Shown: piece by piece, positions 1-7,905 of the stretch | Position numbering within the stretch: the first letter of the stretch is position 1 | Layout of the letters: each line of letters begins with the position of its first letter | Assembly (NCBI RefSeq): GCF_001598375.1 | Contig: NZ_BCYV01000015.1 | Span: 62,001-126,000, forward strand | Reading direction: 5' to 3' | DNA from: Novosphingobium capsulatum NBRC 12533 | GTDB taxonomy: Bacteria; Pseudomonadota; Alphaproteobacteria; Sphingomonadales; Sphingomonadaceae | Length of the DNA: 64,000 nt | Made by a program: the position numbers and the translations under genes | The notes under the pieces: model-generated | Database searches by the model: none | Seen by the model: only the letters and a program-made list of their open reading frames with translations | Told to the model about the DNA's origin: nothing

Positions 1-1104
1 CGCCATCTTGCCGGCCTTGCCCGCCAGGCGGCGCTCCTGGCCGATGCCTTTGCCGCGCTGCCCGGCACGGTGGAACTGGTGGCGCCGGCCCCCGTGGAAA
101 ACGTGGCCGCCGATGGCACCGTGGGCCAGCTTGACCACGGCGCCCACCTGCTGGTGCGGGTACGGCCCAATGCGCCCCGGCGCTATCTGCTGACCGGGCA
201 CATGGACACCGTGTTCCCGCCAGGCGATCCGTTCCAGACCACGACCTGGCTGGACGACACCACGCTGGGCGGGCCGGGCGTGGCCGACATGAAGGGCGGC
301 ATCGCCGTGCTGCTCGCCGCTCTCACCGCGTTCGAGCGCAGTGCGGTGGCGAACCAGGTCGGCTATGACGTGCTGATCAATTCCGACGAGGAAACCGGCA
401 GCCTGTCATCCGCGCCGCTGATCGCCCAGGTTGCCGCCGGCAAGGCGGCGGCACTGACCTATGAACCATCGGCCCTGCCCGATGGCACGCTGGCGGGCGC
501 GCGGGCAGGCAGCGGCAACTATGCCGCCGTCATCACCGGCCGATCCGCCCATGCCGGGCGCAACCCCGATGACGGGCGCAACGCCATCGTCGCGGCGGCA
601 GACCTGGCGCTGCGGCTCAAGGCCCTGCACCGCCCCGGCCTGTCGGTGAACCCGGCGCGGATCGATGGCGGCAGCGCCAACAACGTGGTGCCCGACAAGG
701 CCGTGCTGCGCTGGAACATCCGCCCTGCGGCCGAGGCCGATGCACAAGGCTTTGCCGTGGCGCTGGGCGAGGCGGTAACAGAGGTGGAGCGCACGCACGA
801 TGTGGCGATCCACGTGCACGGCGGGATCAGCCGCCCGCCCAAGCCAATAACCGAACCAGCGCTGGCGCTGTTCACGCTGGTACGCGACTGCGGCGCGGCG
901 CTAGGGCAGCCGATCGCCTGGAAGGACACCGGCGGCGTCTGCGATGGTAACAACATCGCCGCCCTGGGCGTGCCGGTGGTGGATACGATGGGGGTGCGTG
1001 GCGGATCGATCCATTCGCCGCACGAATTCCTGATCGTGCCCTCGCTGGCAGAGCGCGCGGCGCTGTCGGCACTGGTGCTGCATCGGCTTTCCGGGGGAGA
1101 ATAG
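1..1104 (+). CDS. M20 family metallopeptidase, carboxypeptidase G2-like (5' end outside window)
   Basis: The reading frame is open from the first base, so the N-terminus lies upstream; an internal GTG at 70 is probably not the start. Zinc-peptidase motifs of the M20/CPG2 family are visible. Numbering from base 1, they are GHMD (H67, D69), GVADMKGG (D96), SDEETG (E130/E131), YEPS (E155) and SIHSPHEF (H338). These are the usual di-zinc ligands plus the catalytic glutamate. It ends 6 bases before astA and so belongs to the arginine-succinyltransferase operon. Members of this family release C-terminal glutamate or N-acyl groups, so I infer it may carry out the last step (succinylglutamate cleavage) in place of an M14-type AstE. 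No AstE is visible here. Family assignment is confident; substrate is not. Confidence 0.9.
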   Translation, partial: RHLAGLARQAALLADAFAALPGTVELVAPAPVENVAADGTVGQLDHGAHLLVRVRPNAPRRYLLTGHMDTVFPPGDPFQTTTWLDDTTLGGPGVADMKGGIAVLLAALTAFERSAVANQVGYDVLINSDEETGSLSSAPLIAQVAAGKAAALTYEPSALPDGTLAGARAGSGNYAAVITGRSAHAGRNPDDGRNAIVAAADLALRLKALHRPGLSVNPARIDGGSANNVVPDKAVLRWNIRPAAEADAQGFAVALGEAVTEVERTHDVAIHVHGGISRPPKPITEPALALFTLVRDCGAALGQPIAWKDTGGVCDGNNIAALGVPVVDTMGVRGGSIHSPHEFLIVPSLAERAALSALVLHRLSGGE

Positions 1105-1110
1105 CGCACC

Positions 1111-2148
1111 ATGACATTTCGTATCCGTGCCGCCCGCCCCACCGATGTGGAAGCCATGTACGAGATGGCCAAGCTCGGCGGCAGTGGCTTTACCAACCTG
1201 CCAGCTGATCGCGCCACCTTGCGCGCCAAGCTCGATCGCGCCGCCGCCTGCCTGGCCGACCCGCGCGAAAGCCTGCCCGACGGGCCGGGCGATGAGCTGT
1301 TCGTGGTGGTGCTGGAAAACGTGGCGACCGGCGAACTGCGCGGCACGGCGCAGATCTTTGCCTGCGTCGGACGCGGCGGACCGTTCTATTCCTATCGCCT
1401 CACCACGCTGACCCAGCATTCCAAGGAACTGAACCGCACGTTCCGCGCCGAGATGCTGCACCTGGCCACAGACCTCGAAGGATCGAGTGAGGTGGGTGGG
1501 CTGTTCCTCCACCCGGCAGAGCGCGCTGGCGGGCTGGGCATGCTCTTGGCGCGCAGCCGCTATCTGTTCATAGCCATGCACCGCGCCCGCTTTGCCCCGC
1601 GTATTCTGGCCGAACTGCGCGGTGTGATCGACGAGCGCGGCGGATCGGCGTTCTGGGACGCGGTGGGCGGCAAGTTCTTTGGCATGGGCTTTCAGGAAGC
1701 CGATCATTTCAACGCGTTGAACGGCAACCAGTTCATCGCCGACCTGATGCCCAAGCACCCGGTCTATGTGGCGATGCTGCCGGAAAACGCGCGCACGGCC
1801 ATCGGCATGCCGCATCTCAACGGCCGGCCGGCCATGCGGATGCTGGAGGCCGAAGGGTTCGCCTATGAAGGCTATGTCGACATTTTCGACGGGGGCCCGA
1901 CGATGACCGCCCGCACCGACCAGGTACGCTCCATCGCCGGCGCCAAGGCGCAGACCGTGGCCCACATCGCCGCGCCTGAAGGCCATGGCCCGGTGCGCCG
2001 CGTACTGGCCGCCACCGGGCGCCTGGCCACGTTCCGCTGCACGCTGGGGGAAGTGACGCAGGGCGCCGATGGCCTGGTGATCGATCCTGTCGCCGCCGCC
2101 GCGCTGGACGTGCGGCCGGGTGACACTGTGTGGCATGTGGACCGCTGA
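1111..2148 (+). CDS. astA: Arginine N-succinyltransferase
   Basis: A 345-residue protein, the normal length for AstA. It transfers succinyl from succinyl-CoA to the alpha-amino group of arginine, the first step of the cytoplasmic AST pathway of arginine catabolism. The N-terminus (RIRAARPTDVEAMYEMAK) and the internal LFLHPAERAGGLGMLLARSR, a GNAT-like acetyl-CoA-site segment, are typical of AstA. It starts 6 bases after the M20 peptidase. Its TGA at 2146-2148 is 17 bases before the ATG of astB, so the three genes form one operon. Confidence 0.95.
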   Translation: MTFRIRAARPTDVEAMYEMAKLGGSGFTNLPADRATLRAKLDRAAACLADPRESLPDGPGDELFVVVLENVATGELRGTAQIFACVGRGGPFYSYRLTTLTQHSKELNRTFRAEMLHLATDLEGSSEVGGLFLHPAERAGGLGMLLARSRYLFIAMHRARFAPRILAELRGVIDERGGSAFWDAVGGKFFGMGFQEADHFNALNGNQFIADLMPKHPVYVAMLPENARTAIGMPHLNGRPAMRMLEAEGFAYEGYVDIFDGGPTMTARTDQVRSIAGAKAQTVAHIAAPEGHGPVRRVLAATGRLATFRCTLGEVTQGADGLVIDPVAAAALDVRPGDTVWHVDR

Positions 2149-2165
2149 AGAACGGAACGAACGAG

Positions 2166-3431
2166 ATGGCACTGCTGGAAATCAACTTCGACGGGCTGGT
2201 CGGCCCCAGCCACAACTACGCCGGGCTCAGCCTGGGTAACCTGGCATCGGCCAACCATGCCGGCCAGGTCTCCTATCCCCGCGCTGCTGCGCTGCAGGGG
2301 CTGGCCAAGATGCGCCACAACCTTGATCTTGGCTTGGTCCAGGGCATGTTTGCGCCGTTGCCGCGCCCCAATCCGGGGCTCCTGGCGGCGCTGGGTCTTG
2401 CCGGACAAGAGCCGGCGGACGAGGCCGAACGCCGCCTGCGCGCGGCGGCCTGGTCGGCCAGCGCAATGTGGACGGCCAATGCCGCCACTGTCAGCCCCGC
2501 GCCCGATACCGCCGACGGGCGCTGCCATCTGTCTGCGGCCAACCTGGTGACCATGCCCCACCGCGCGCAGGAATGGCCCGACACCGTGCGCCAGTTGCGC
2601 CTGGCCTTTGGCGATGCCGCGCACTTTGCCGTGCACGATGCCGTGCCGCCCTGCTTTGGTGATGAGGGCGCCGCCAACCACATGCGCATGGCCACCAGCC
2701 ATGGCGCTGCGGGCCTGGAAATCTTTGTTTATGGCCGCCCGGGCGGCGCCTTTCCAGCGCGGCAGCACGAACAGGCCAGCCGCGCGATTGCCCGCGTCCA
2801 TGGGCTCGATCCGGCGCGCTGCCTGTTCGTGGAACAGGCGCCCGAGGCCATTGCCGCCGGCGCTTTCCACAACGATGTCGTGGCCGTCGCCAACGAGCGC
2901 GTGCTGTTCACCCACGAACAGGCCTTCACCGATCCCGAGGGCACCTATGCCGCGATTCGCGAGCGCCTGCCCGAGGCCGAAATCGTCGTCGTGCCGGCCA
3001 GCGCGGTAAGCCTTGCCGATGCCATCAAGTCCTACCTGTTCAATGCCCAGCTGCTGACCCTACCGGGCGGTGAAATGGCGCTGGTGATCCCGCTGGAAGC
3101 CTGGGAAACGCCATCGGTGCGCGGCTGGCTGAATACGATGCTGGCCGGCAATGGGCCGATTCGCCAGGTCTTGCCGGTGGACGTGCGCCAATCCATGGCC
3201 AATGGCGGCGGGCCGGCATGCCTGCGGCTACGCGTAGTGGCCGATCCGGCCACGGTCGATCCGCGCTTCCTGCTCGACAACGGGCGGATAGACCAGCTGG
3301 AACAAGTGGTTGCTGCGCATTGGCCCGAACAGATCGATGCTGCGGACCTGGGCCAGCAGGCCTTGGCAAACAGCGTGATCGCCGCCCGCGCGGCCCTGCT
3401 CGATGCCTTGGGCCTGACCGAACTGCACTGA
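2166..3431 (+). CDS. astB: N-succinylarginine dihydrolase
   Basis: A 421-residue AstB that hydrolyses N2-succinylarginine to N2-succinylornithine, ammonia and CO2, the second AST step. It begins ALLEINFDGLVGPSHNY, the family's hallmark N-terminus; this favours ATG 2166 over an in-frame GTG at 2130 that would overlap astA. The segment NGGGPACLRLRVV carries the catalytic cysteine (C352). The downstream AST genes (astC, astD, and a classical astE) do not follow: the operon ends here at a hairpin, so those steps are encoded elsewhere or upstream. Confidence 0.95.
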   Translation: MALLEINFDGLVGPSHNYAGLSLGNLASANHAGQVSYPRAAALQGLAKMRHNLDLGLVQGMFAPLPRPNPGLLAALGLAGQEPADEAERRLRAAAWSASAMWTANAATVSPAPDTADGRCHLSAANLVTMPHRAQEWPDTVRQLRLAFGDAAHFAVHDAVPPCFGDEGAANHMRMATSHGAAGLEIFVYGRPGGAFPARQHEQASRAIARVHGLDPARCLFVEQAPEAIAAGAFHNDVVAVANERVLFTHEQAFTDPEGTYAAIRERLPEAEIVVVPASAVSLADAIKSYLFNAQLLTLPGGEMALVIPLEAWETPSVRGWLNTMLAGNGPIRQVLPVDVRQSMANGGGPACLRLRVVADPATVDPRFLLDNGRIDQLEQVVAAHWPEQIDAADLGQQALANSVIAARAALLDALGLTELH

Positions 3432-3500
3432 GTGGAACTGCACGTAACCGACAGGCGTTGTCCTGCTGTCTGCGGAATTGTCGCCCCCCTTTACAATGAA

Positions 3501-3525
3501 GGGCGCGTTAAGCTTTAATGCGCCC
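3501..3525 (+). terminator. Hairpin after astB
   Basis: A stem GGGCGC-g-TTAA closes around a 3-base loop with TTAA-t-GCGCCC, about 70 bases after the astB stop. There is no strong U-tract (GTATT follows), so it is a weak terminator candidate or mRNA 3' stabiliser. The rest of the 3432-3614 gap shows nothing else recognisable. Confidence 0.4.
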
Positions 3526-3614
3526 GTATTCATTGGATTGGCACGAAGGTTGCTGATCGGGGTGGCGAGAGGTCCGGCGGATCGCAAACCCAGCATGGAG
3601 ACAAGGGACAACGC

Positions 3615-3875
3615 ATGCTCCGCAAGATTGGCCGCCTCTTCCTGATCAAGAATCGCTTTGAGGCGTTTGCGGTGATCTATGCGTTGGCCCTGGGCGCGGT
3701 AGAACGCGGGCAGGCCTACCTCACGCGGTTTCCCGGTTTTGGTGGCAAGCTGCTGTTCCTGGCTACGACCTGCGCGGTGTTCATGGCCGGGGCCAAGATT
3801 CTCGATTGCCTCAAGTTTGAACAGGCCCGCGCGGCGGAAAAGACTCCCGAGCCAGAGGCTGCTCCGCCCGGCTGA
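3615..3875 (+). CDS. Small conserved-type membrane protein, unknown function
   Basis: An 86-residue protein with a basic N-terminus (MLRKIGRLFLIKNRFEAF). One hydrophobic stretch at about residues 18-27 precedes a clearer membrane helix at about 44-60 (GGKLLFLATTCAVFMAGAKI), and the tail is charged and proline-rich. The start ATG follows a purine-rich GACAAGGGACAACGC. I do not recognise a domain. It stands alone between the ast operon and a bidirectional terminator. High GC at third codon positions supports a real gene. Confidence 0.7.
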   Translation: MLRKIGRLFLIKNRFEAFAVIYALALGAVERGQAYLTRFPGFGGKLLFLATTCAVFMAGAKILDCLKFEQARAAEKTPEPEAAPPG

Positions 3876-3911
3876 TCACTCTCACGCGGCTGGCGGCACG
3901 CGCTGCAACGA

Positions 3912-3946
3912 AAAAGCCCCTTCGGCCGATGGCAGAAGGGGCTTTT
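3912..3946. terminator. Bidirectional intrinsic terminator
   Basis: A perfect 12-bp stem (AAAAGCCCCTTC / GAAGGGGCTTTT) has an 11-base loop. It has T-runs when read in either direction and lies between the convergent small membrane protein gene and the GNAT gene, serving both. Confidence 0.9.
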
Positions 3947-3955
3947 CCTTTTCCG

Positions 3956-4519
3956 TCAGGCGGCCAGGCGACGATCCCCATCGCAATTGCCAGGCGGATC
4001 GAGATCCAGGGCATAGCCGAGCGTGGGCGCCACACCGTCGCGGGCCCGGCTGGCGCCAGGGCGAATCTCGCCGGTGGAGCGGAAGCCCAGCTTGGCCAGG
4101 ACCCGGCCCGAGGCGGGATTGTCGAGGAAGTGGCGCGCCGCCACGCGGCGATGGCCCAGCGTGGCCGCCAGCGTCAGCACTGCCCGCGCCGCCTCGGTGG
4201 CAAAGCCACGCCCCCAATGGGCACGGGCCACCCAATAACCGAGCAGCGGCGCCGCGCCGGGCGGGCCGTGCTCATCGGGCATCAGGCCCACGCTGCCAAT
4301 CAGTTGCGCGCCTTCGGGCCCCGGCAGGGTAACGAAGAAATGCGGATAGCGGCCGTCCTGCGCCAGGGCAGCAAAGGCCCGCGCATCATCGGCACGATAG
4401 GGCCAGGGCGCCCGCGCCAGATGGCGCACCACCGCCTCGTCATCGATCAGGGCATAGAGTTCGGCCCAATCCTCGGGCCAACCCGGCCGCAGGAACAGCC
4501 GCTCGCTGCGAATGAACAT
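3956..4519 (-). CDS. GNAT family N-acetyltransferase (RimJ/RimL-like)
   Basis: A 187-residue cytoplasmic acetyltransferase. SERLFLRPGWPEDWAELY is the typical start of RimJ/RimL-type GNATs. The acetyl-CoA loop is GYWVARAHWGRGFATEAARA (the Q/RxxGxG/A motif as HWGRGFA), followed by HFLDNPASGRVLAKLGF, the conserved N-x-A-S-x-x-x-x-x-K-x-G-F ending. ATG 4519 is chosen because a GGAGA lies just upstream; the longer frame to 4669 would run into untypical sequence. The substrate is unknown: protein N-terminus, small molecule or antibiotic are all possible. Confidence 0.9.
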   Translation of the reverse strand: MFIRSERLFLRPGWPEDWAELYALIDDEAVVRHLARAPWPYRADDARAFAALAQDGRYPHFFVTLPGPEGAQLIGSVGLMPDEHGPPGAAPLLGYWVARAHWGRGFATEAARAVLTLAATLGHRRVAARHFLDNPASGRVLAKLGFRSTGEIRPGASRARDGVAPTLGYALDLDPPGNCDGDRRLAA

Positions 4520-4650
4520 CGGTAATCTCCAGTCAACCGCTCCCTTTCGCCGGATGCTTATGCACTTTCCGATGACAGGGATATTGCGTGCTGCGCCAAG
4601 TGCTTCGGTTTTCGAGGCAAATGGCGCCGTTGCGGATGAGGGAGACAAAG

Positions 4651-4683
4651 AAAAAGGGAGATGGGGCAAGGCCCCTCTCCCTC
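4651..4683 (-). terminator. Intrinsic terminator of rplU-rpmA
   Basis: On the minus strand GGGAGAGGGGCC-TTG-CCCCATCTCCC folds as a long GC stem and is followed by TTTTTC. It lies about 65 bases after the rpmA stop and ends the ribosomal protein operon. Confidence 0.85.
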
Positions 4684-4746
4684 GTTCAGCCGGCGCGAAA
4701 CCGGCGGGGCCATCCCATCAGGATGGCCCTTGGCATGACCATCCGC

Positions 4747-5016
4747 TTATTCGGCGGCTTCGGCCATCAGGTCGACCGACACGTACTTGCGGCCAAGCTT
4801 GCCGGCGTGGAAACGCACGCGGCCGTTGGCAAGCGCAAACAGGGTGTGGTCCTTGCCGAGGCCAACATTGGCGCCGGGGTACACGCGGGTGCCGCGCTGA
4901 CGGATAATGATGTTGCCGCCGACCACGTCCTGGCCGCCGAACTTCTTCACGCCAAGGCGCTTGGACTGCGAGTCGCGACCGTTGCGCGACGAGCCGCCTG
5001 CTTTCTTATGTGCCAT
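4747..5016 (-). CDS. rpmA: 50S ribosomal protein L27
   Basis: An 89-residue L27 with the invariant start [15 protein letters not shown] and the core [20 protein letters not shown]. It is a structural protein of the large subunit near the peptidyl-transferase centre. It follows rplU with a 23-base gap, the universal rplU-rpmA pair. The GTPase gene obgE, which often follows in alphaproteobacteria, is not present; a terminator ends the operon instead. Confidence 0.98.
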   Translation of the reverse strand: MAHKKAGGSSRNGRDSQSKRLGVKKFGGQDVVGGNIIIRQRGTRVYPGANVGLGKDHTLFALANGRVRFHAGKLGRKYVSVDLMAEAAE

Positions 5017-5039
5017 CTCTGCTTACTCCGAACTGGCGC

Positions 5040-5336
5040 TCAGGCGACCGACACGATGCGCAGCAGAGTCATCTGCTGGCGGTGGCCGTTCTTGCGGCGA
5101 TAGTTGTGACGGCGGCGCTTCTTGAACACCACGACCTTTTCCGACTTGGCCTGGGCGATGATTTCCGCCGAAACGGTAATGGCCGAAGCGTCGGCCAGTT
5201 CGCCATCCTTGCCAGCCAGCAGGACGTCACCGAGGGTGATGGTTTCACCGGCTTCGCCAGCCAGCTTTTCCACCGCGATCTTATCTCCGGCGGCCACCCG
5301 ATACTGCTTGCCGCCCGTGCGCACAATTGCGAACAT
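5040..5336 (-). CDS. rplU: 50S ribosomal protein L21
   Basis: A 98-residue L21 starting [13 protein letters not shown] with the conserved C-terminal segment [16 protein letters not shown], which binds 23S rRNA. ATG 5336 is chosen because [13 protein letters not shown] is the family's N-terminus; the frame is open for another 33 codons upstream but these do not belong to it. It is the first gene of the rplU-rpmA operon, and a promoter-like sequence lies at 5459-5487. Confidence 0.98.
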   Translation of the reverse strand: MFAIVRTGGKQYRVAAGDKIAVEKLAGEAGETITLGDVLLAGKDGELADASAITVSAEIIAQAKSEKVVVFKKRRRHNYRRKNGHRQQMTLLRIVSVA

Positions 5337-5458
5337 GGTTCTGCTATCCGTTTCAAATGCCTGACCCACCAAGCACCCCGATCGGCCAATTCCGAATCGC
5401 GGACAGCGGGCAATGTGCCGGTTCCCCGCAATCATGCGAAGCCCCGGAAAGAGGGGCG

Positions 5459-5487
5459 CGGATAATCCAAGCGGGCCGGCATGTCAA
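5459..5487 (-). promoter_or_regulatory. Putative sigma-70-type promoter of rplU-rpmA
   Basis: On the minus strand a perfect TTGACA (5487-5482) is followed after 17 bases by TATCCG (5464-5459). This would leave an rplU leader of about 115 bases. The -35 is strong and the -10 only fair. Confidence 0.55.
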
Positions 5488-5563
5488 CGCCGGGGAAGTG
5501 GGAAATGCGCGAAGCAGCGCCCCTACCGCTGGCCATTGGCCGCCCACGTGCTATGGCACCGCC

Positions 5564-6115
5564 ATGGCTTGCCTGTCCACTCGCTTCATCCTGCAACGGC
5601 TTTGCCTTGTTGGCCTGATCGCCGCCCCCGCCCTAGTTGTGGGCGGCTGCTCGCCCGATCGCGGGCGTTTCCCCTCGCTGGCGATTCGCCCTGCGGAACG
5701 CGCGTTTGGCCAGGCCAAGGCCGCACCAGCCGATGCGGCGGCAGCAGCGCCGGCACCGATTCCCGCCGATGCCACGCTGCCCCAGCGCCTTGCCGCACTG
5801 GAAGAGCGTGCACGCGAGGCGGATGCCCGGTTCATCGCTTTGGTGCCCGAAGCCACGCGCGCTGCCGCGCGTGCGCACAATGCCGCCAATGGCAGTGAGA
5901 CCTGGAACCTGGCCCAAGTGGCGCTGGCCCGCCTCGAATCGGCGCGTAGCGACACCGCGATCGCTCTGGCTGATCTCGATCAGATGGCAACAGCGGCGGA
6001 AATCGCCGCAGTGGACCGGCCCACCCCCGATGCGGCGCATGTGATCAATGCCCGCGATTCGGTCGCCGCGCGCGTGGCGCAGCAGGATAGCGTGCTGGCG
6101 CAGTTGAAGGGCTGA
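5564..6115 (+). CDS. Putative lipoprotein, unknown function
   Basis: A 183-residue protein with a lipoprotein signal: a hydrophobic stretch LVGLIAAPALVVGG ending in the lipobox VGGC (C29). The mature part is Ala-rich and almost entirely helical in composition (LPQRLAALEERAREADARF, SETWNLAQVALARLESARS), which suggests a periplasmic coiled-coil-like protein. The frame is open upstream to 5327, but ATG 5564 gives the signal peptide directly. The gene lies divergent from rplU and convergent with moaE (4-base gap). No domain recognised. Confidence 0.75.
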   Translation: MACLSTRFILQRLCLVGLIAAPALVVGGCSPDRGRFPSLAIRPAERAFGQAKAAPADAAAAAPAPIPADATLPQRLAALEERAREADARFIALVPEATRAAARAHNAANGSETWNLAQVALARLESARSDTAIALADLDQMATAAEIAAVDRPTPDAAHVINARDSVAARVAQQDSVLAQLKG

Positions 6116-6119
6116 CGCC

Positions 6120-6575
6120 CTACCAGCGCGCGCGATCGGCAAAATCCTGCGTGCGCGGCTCGATCCAGCGCCAGCCGGCCGCGGTCTTTTCCCGCTTCCA
6201 GAACCAGCTGTCGCTCTTGAGGTGATCCATCACGAAGTCGGTGGCGGCAAATGCCTCGCGCCGGTGGCGGGCGGCGGCGGCAACCATCACGATCGGATCG
6301 CCCGGCAGCATCACGCCGTGGCGGTGGATCACCAGCAACCCTTCCAGCCGCCAGCGGGTCAGGGCCGTGGCCGCCAGCGCTTCCATCCCCGGCAGGGTGA
6401 GCGGGGCATAATGGCGCAACTCCAGCGCTTCCACGCCATCGCCATCGCTGCCGCCATCGCGCACTTGGCCCAGAAAACTGACAACCCCGCCAGCACCGCC
6501 AAACTGCCCGGTAAAGGCAGCCAGCAGCGCGGCGGGGTCAAACGCCGCATCGGTGAGACGGACGTCTGCCGTCAT
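6120..6575 (-). CDS. moaE: Molybdopterin synthase catalytic subunit
   Basis: A 151-residue MoaE. With MoaD it converts cyclic pyranopterin monophosphate (precursor Z) to molybdopterin in the cytoplasm. Seen are GVVSFLGQVRD, ELRHYAPLTLPGME, VIHRHGVMLPGD and the C-terminal WFWKREKTAAGWRW, which contains the conserved active-site lysines. ATG 6575 starts 5 bases after the reductase stop, so the two genes are co-transcribed. The partner moaD is about 1.1 kb upstream, separated by the reductase gene and a repeat. Confidence 0.95.
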   Translation of the reverse strand: MTADVRLTDAAFDPAALLAAFTGQFGGAGGVVSFLGQVRDGGSDGDGVEALELRHYAPLTLPGMEALAATALTRWRLEGLLVIHRHGVMLPGDPIVMVAAAARHRREAFAATDFVMDHLKSDSWFWKREKTAAGWRWIEPRTQDFADRARW

Positions 6576-6580
6576 GCCGA

Positions 6581-7396
6581 TCAGCCGACGAACGCGCGTT
6601 CGATCACGAAATCGCCCGGCTTGGCGTTGGAGCCTTCGACAAAGCCCATGCCTTCGAGCAGCGCGGCGAAATCCTTGATCATGTCCATCGAGCCGCACAG
6701 CATGACGCGATCGGTGGCGGGATCGAGGCGCGCCTCACCCGGAATGCCCTCGAACAGCGCGCCGCTTTCGATCAGCTTGTCGATGCGCACGTTGTTCTTG
6801 AACGGCTCGCGCGTGACGGTGGGCACATAGTGCAGCTGCTGCGCAGCCTGTTCGCCCACCAGCGGATCTTCCGCAAAGCCGCTCGACAGTTCTTCGCGGA
6901 AGGCCAGCTCGCTCACCTTACGCACCGAGTGCACCACGACGACCTGTTCATAGAATTCATAGACATCGGGATCGCGCGCCAGCGACAGGAATGGCGCCAG
7001 GCCGGTGCCGGTCGACAGCATGAACAGGCGCTTGCCCGGCAGCAGAGCATCGGTCACCAAGGTGCCGGTCGGCTTCTTGCCAAGATAGATCTGGTCGCCG
7101 GGCTGAATCTTCTGCAGGCGCGAGGTCAGCGGACCATCGGGCACCTTGATCGAGAGGAATTCGAGTTCCTCGGCCCAGGCCGGGCTCGCCACCGAATAGG
7201 CGCGCAGCAGCGGACGGCCATTGTCTCCCTGCAGGCCGATCATCACGAATTCGCCAGAGCGGAAGCGGAACGAGGCCGGACGGGTCACGGTGAAGCTGAA
7301 CAGGCGCTCGTCCCAGTGCTTGACCGTGAGCACGGTTTCCACCGTGGCTGCGGCCGTGGGTTCGAGCGTGGCGACTTCCACCTGGGGCTGAGACAT
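6581..7396 (-). CDS. fpr: Ferredoxin--NADP(+) reductase
   Basis: A 271-residue FAD flavoprotein of the bacterial FNR type. FAD-binding RAYSVASP (the RxYS motif), an NADP-binding segment STGTGLAPFLSLARDPD, and a C-terminal FVIERAFVG are seen. It moves electrons between NADPH and ferredoxin or flavodoxin. ATG 7396 is chosen for the AAGGAAA upstream; the frame runs further without support. It sits between moaD and moaE, 5 bases before moaE. Supplying reduced ferredoxin, for example to the [4Fe-4S] enzyme MoaA, is a plausible but unproven link. Confidence 0.93.
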   Translation of the reverse strand: MSQPQVEVATLEPTAAATVETVLTVKHWDERLFSFTVTRPASFRFRSGEFVMIGLQGDNGRPLLRAYSVASPAWAEELEFLSIKVPDGPLTSRLQKIQPGDQIYLGKKPTGTLVTDALLPGKRLFMLSTGTGLAPFLSLARDPDVYEFYEQVVVVHSVRKVSELAFREELSSGFAEDPLVGEQAAQQLHYVPTVTREPFKNNVRIDKLIESGALFEGIPGEARLDPATDRVMLCGSMDMIKDFAALLEGMGFVEGSNAKPGDFVIERAFVG

Positions 7397-7569
7397 CGAA
7401 AGGGGTTTCCTTGGCAATCGGCCCCGCACCCGCGATGGGATCAGGCCATGGGGCCGGGCAAGCTGGCCCGGCAAGCGCCGTCCCCATACGGATGCCGGGG
7501 CGCGCTGTCAAAAACCTGCCCTGCGAAAATAGCTTTCAGGGTCTAAAGTGGGTGGCATTGCGCACGGCG

Positions 7570-7645
7570 CCCTTCGACAGGCTCAGGGCGAACGGGGGTG
7601 AGCCAACCAGCCGGAAGTCCGTTCGGGCTGAGCTTGTCGAAGCCC
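7570..7645. repeat. Paired inverted REP-like element (BIME), copy 1
   Basis: Two arms face each other: CCCTTCGACAGGCTCAGGGC (from 7570) and GGCTGAGCTTGTCGAAGCCC (ending 7645). Each carries the core TTCGACA(A/G)GCTCAG and the arms can fold into a large hairpin. It lies in the 267-base gap between moaD and the reductase gene. The same element recurs at 23206-23283 in opposite arm order. Confidence 0.9.
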
Positions 7646-7663
7646 CCCAAAGCCCCCGCCGCC

Positions 7664-7900
7664 TCAGCCGCCGCTCACCGGTGGCAGGAACGCCAGTTCG
7701 TCACCCTCGCCCAGCACCATCGCTTCGCTTTCGCCCACCAGCTTGCCATTGAGCGCCCAGCGCACCCGCTCGCCCAGAAGATCGAGCGCCAGCGCAGGGT
7801 CGAGCCCGGCGAGGATATCGGCAAGCGGGCCAGGCGTGACAGCCATTTCCGCACAGCCGGCGCGGTCTTCCAGGCGGCCGAGGAACACGAGCTTGGCCAT
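7664..7900 (-). CDS. moaD: Molybdopterin synthase sulfur carrier subunit
   Basis: A 78-residue ubiquitin-fold MoaD ending PVSGG. The C-terminal Gly-Gly is adenylated and thiocarboxylated to donate sulfur to precursor Z on MoaE. ALNGKLVGESEAMVLGEGDE and LAFLPPVSGG are typical. It starts 5 bases after moaA, so translation is probably coupled. Unlike most genomes it is not next to moaE. Confidence 0.93.
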   Translation of the reverse strand: MAKLVFLGRLEDRAGCAEMAVTPGPLADILAGLDPALALDLLGERVRWALNGKLVGESEAMVLGEGDELAFLPPVSGG

Positions 7901-7905
7901 GGCGA

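Noticed and set aside
2130..2165. Longer astB starting at GTG 2130
   Set aside because: The 12 extra residues do not belong to the AstB N-terminus, and ATG 2166 gives the conserved start.
7570..7645. Repeated arms read as a possible CRISPR remnant
   Set aside because: The arms are inverted, not direct, there is no spacer ladder, and they match the common REP-like element of sphingomonads.
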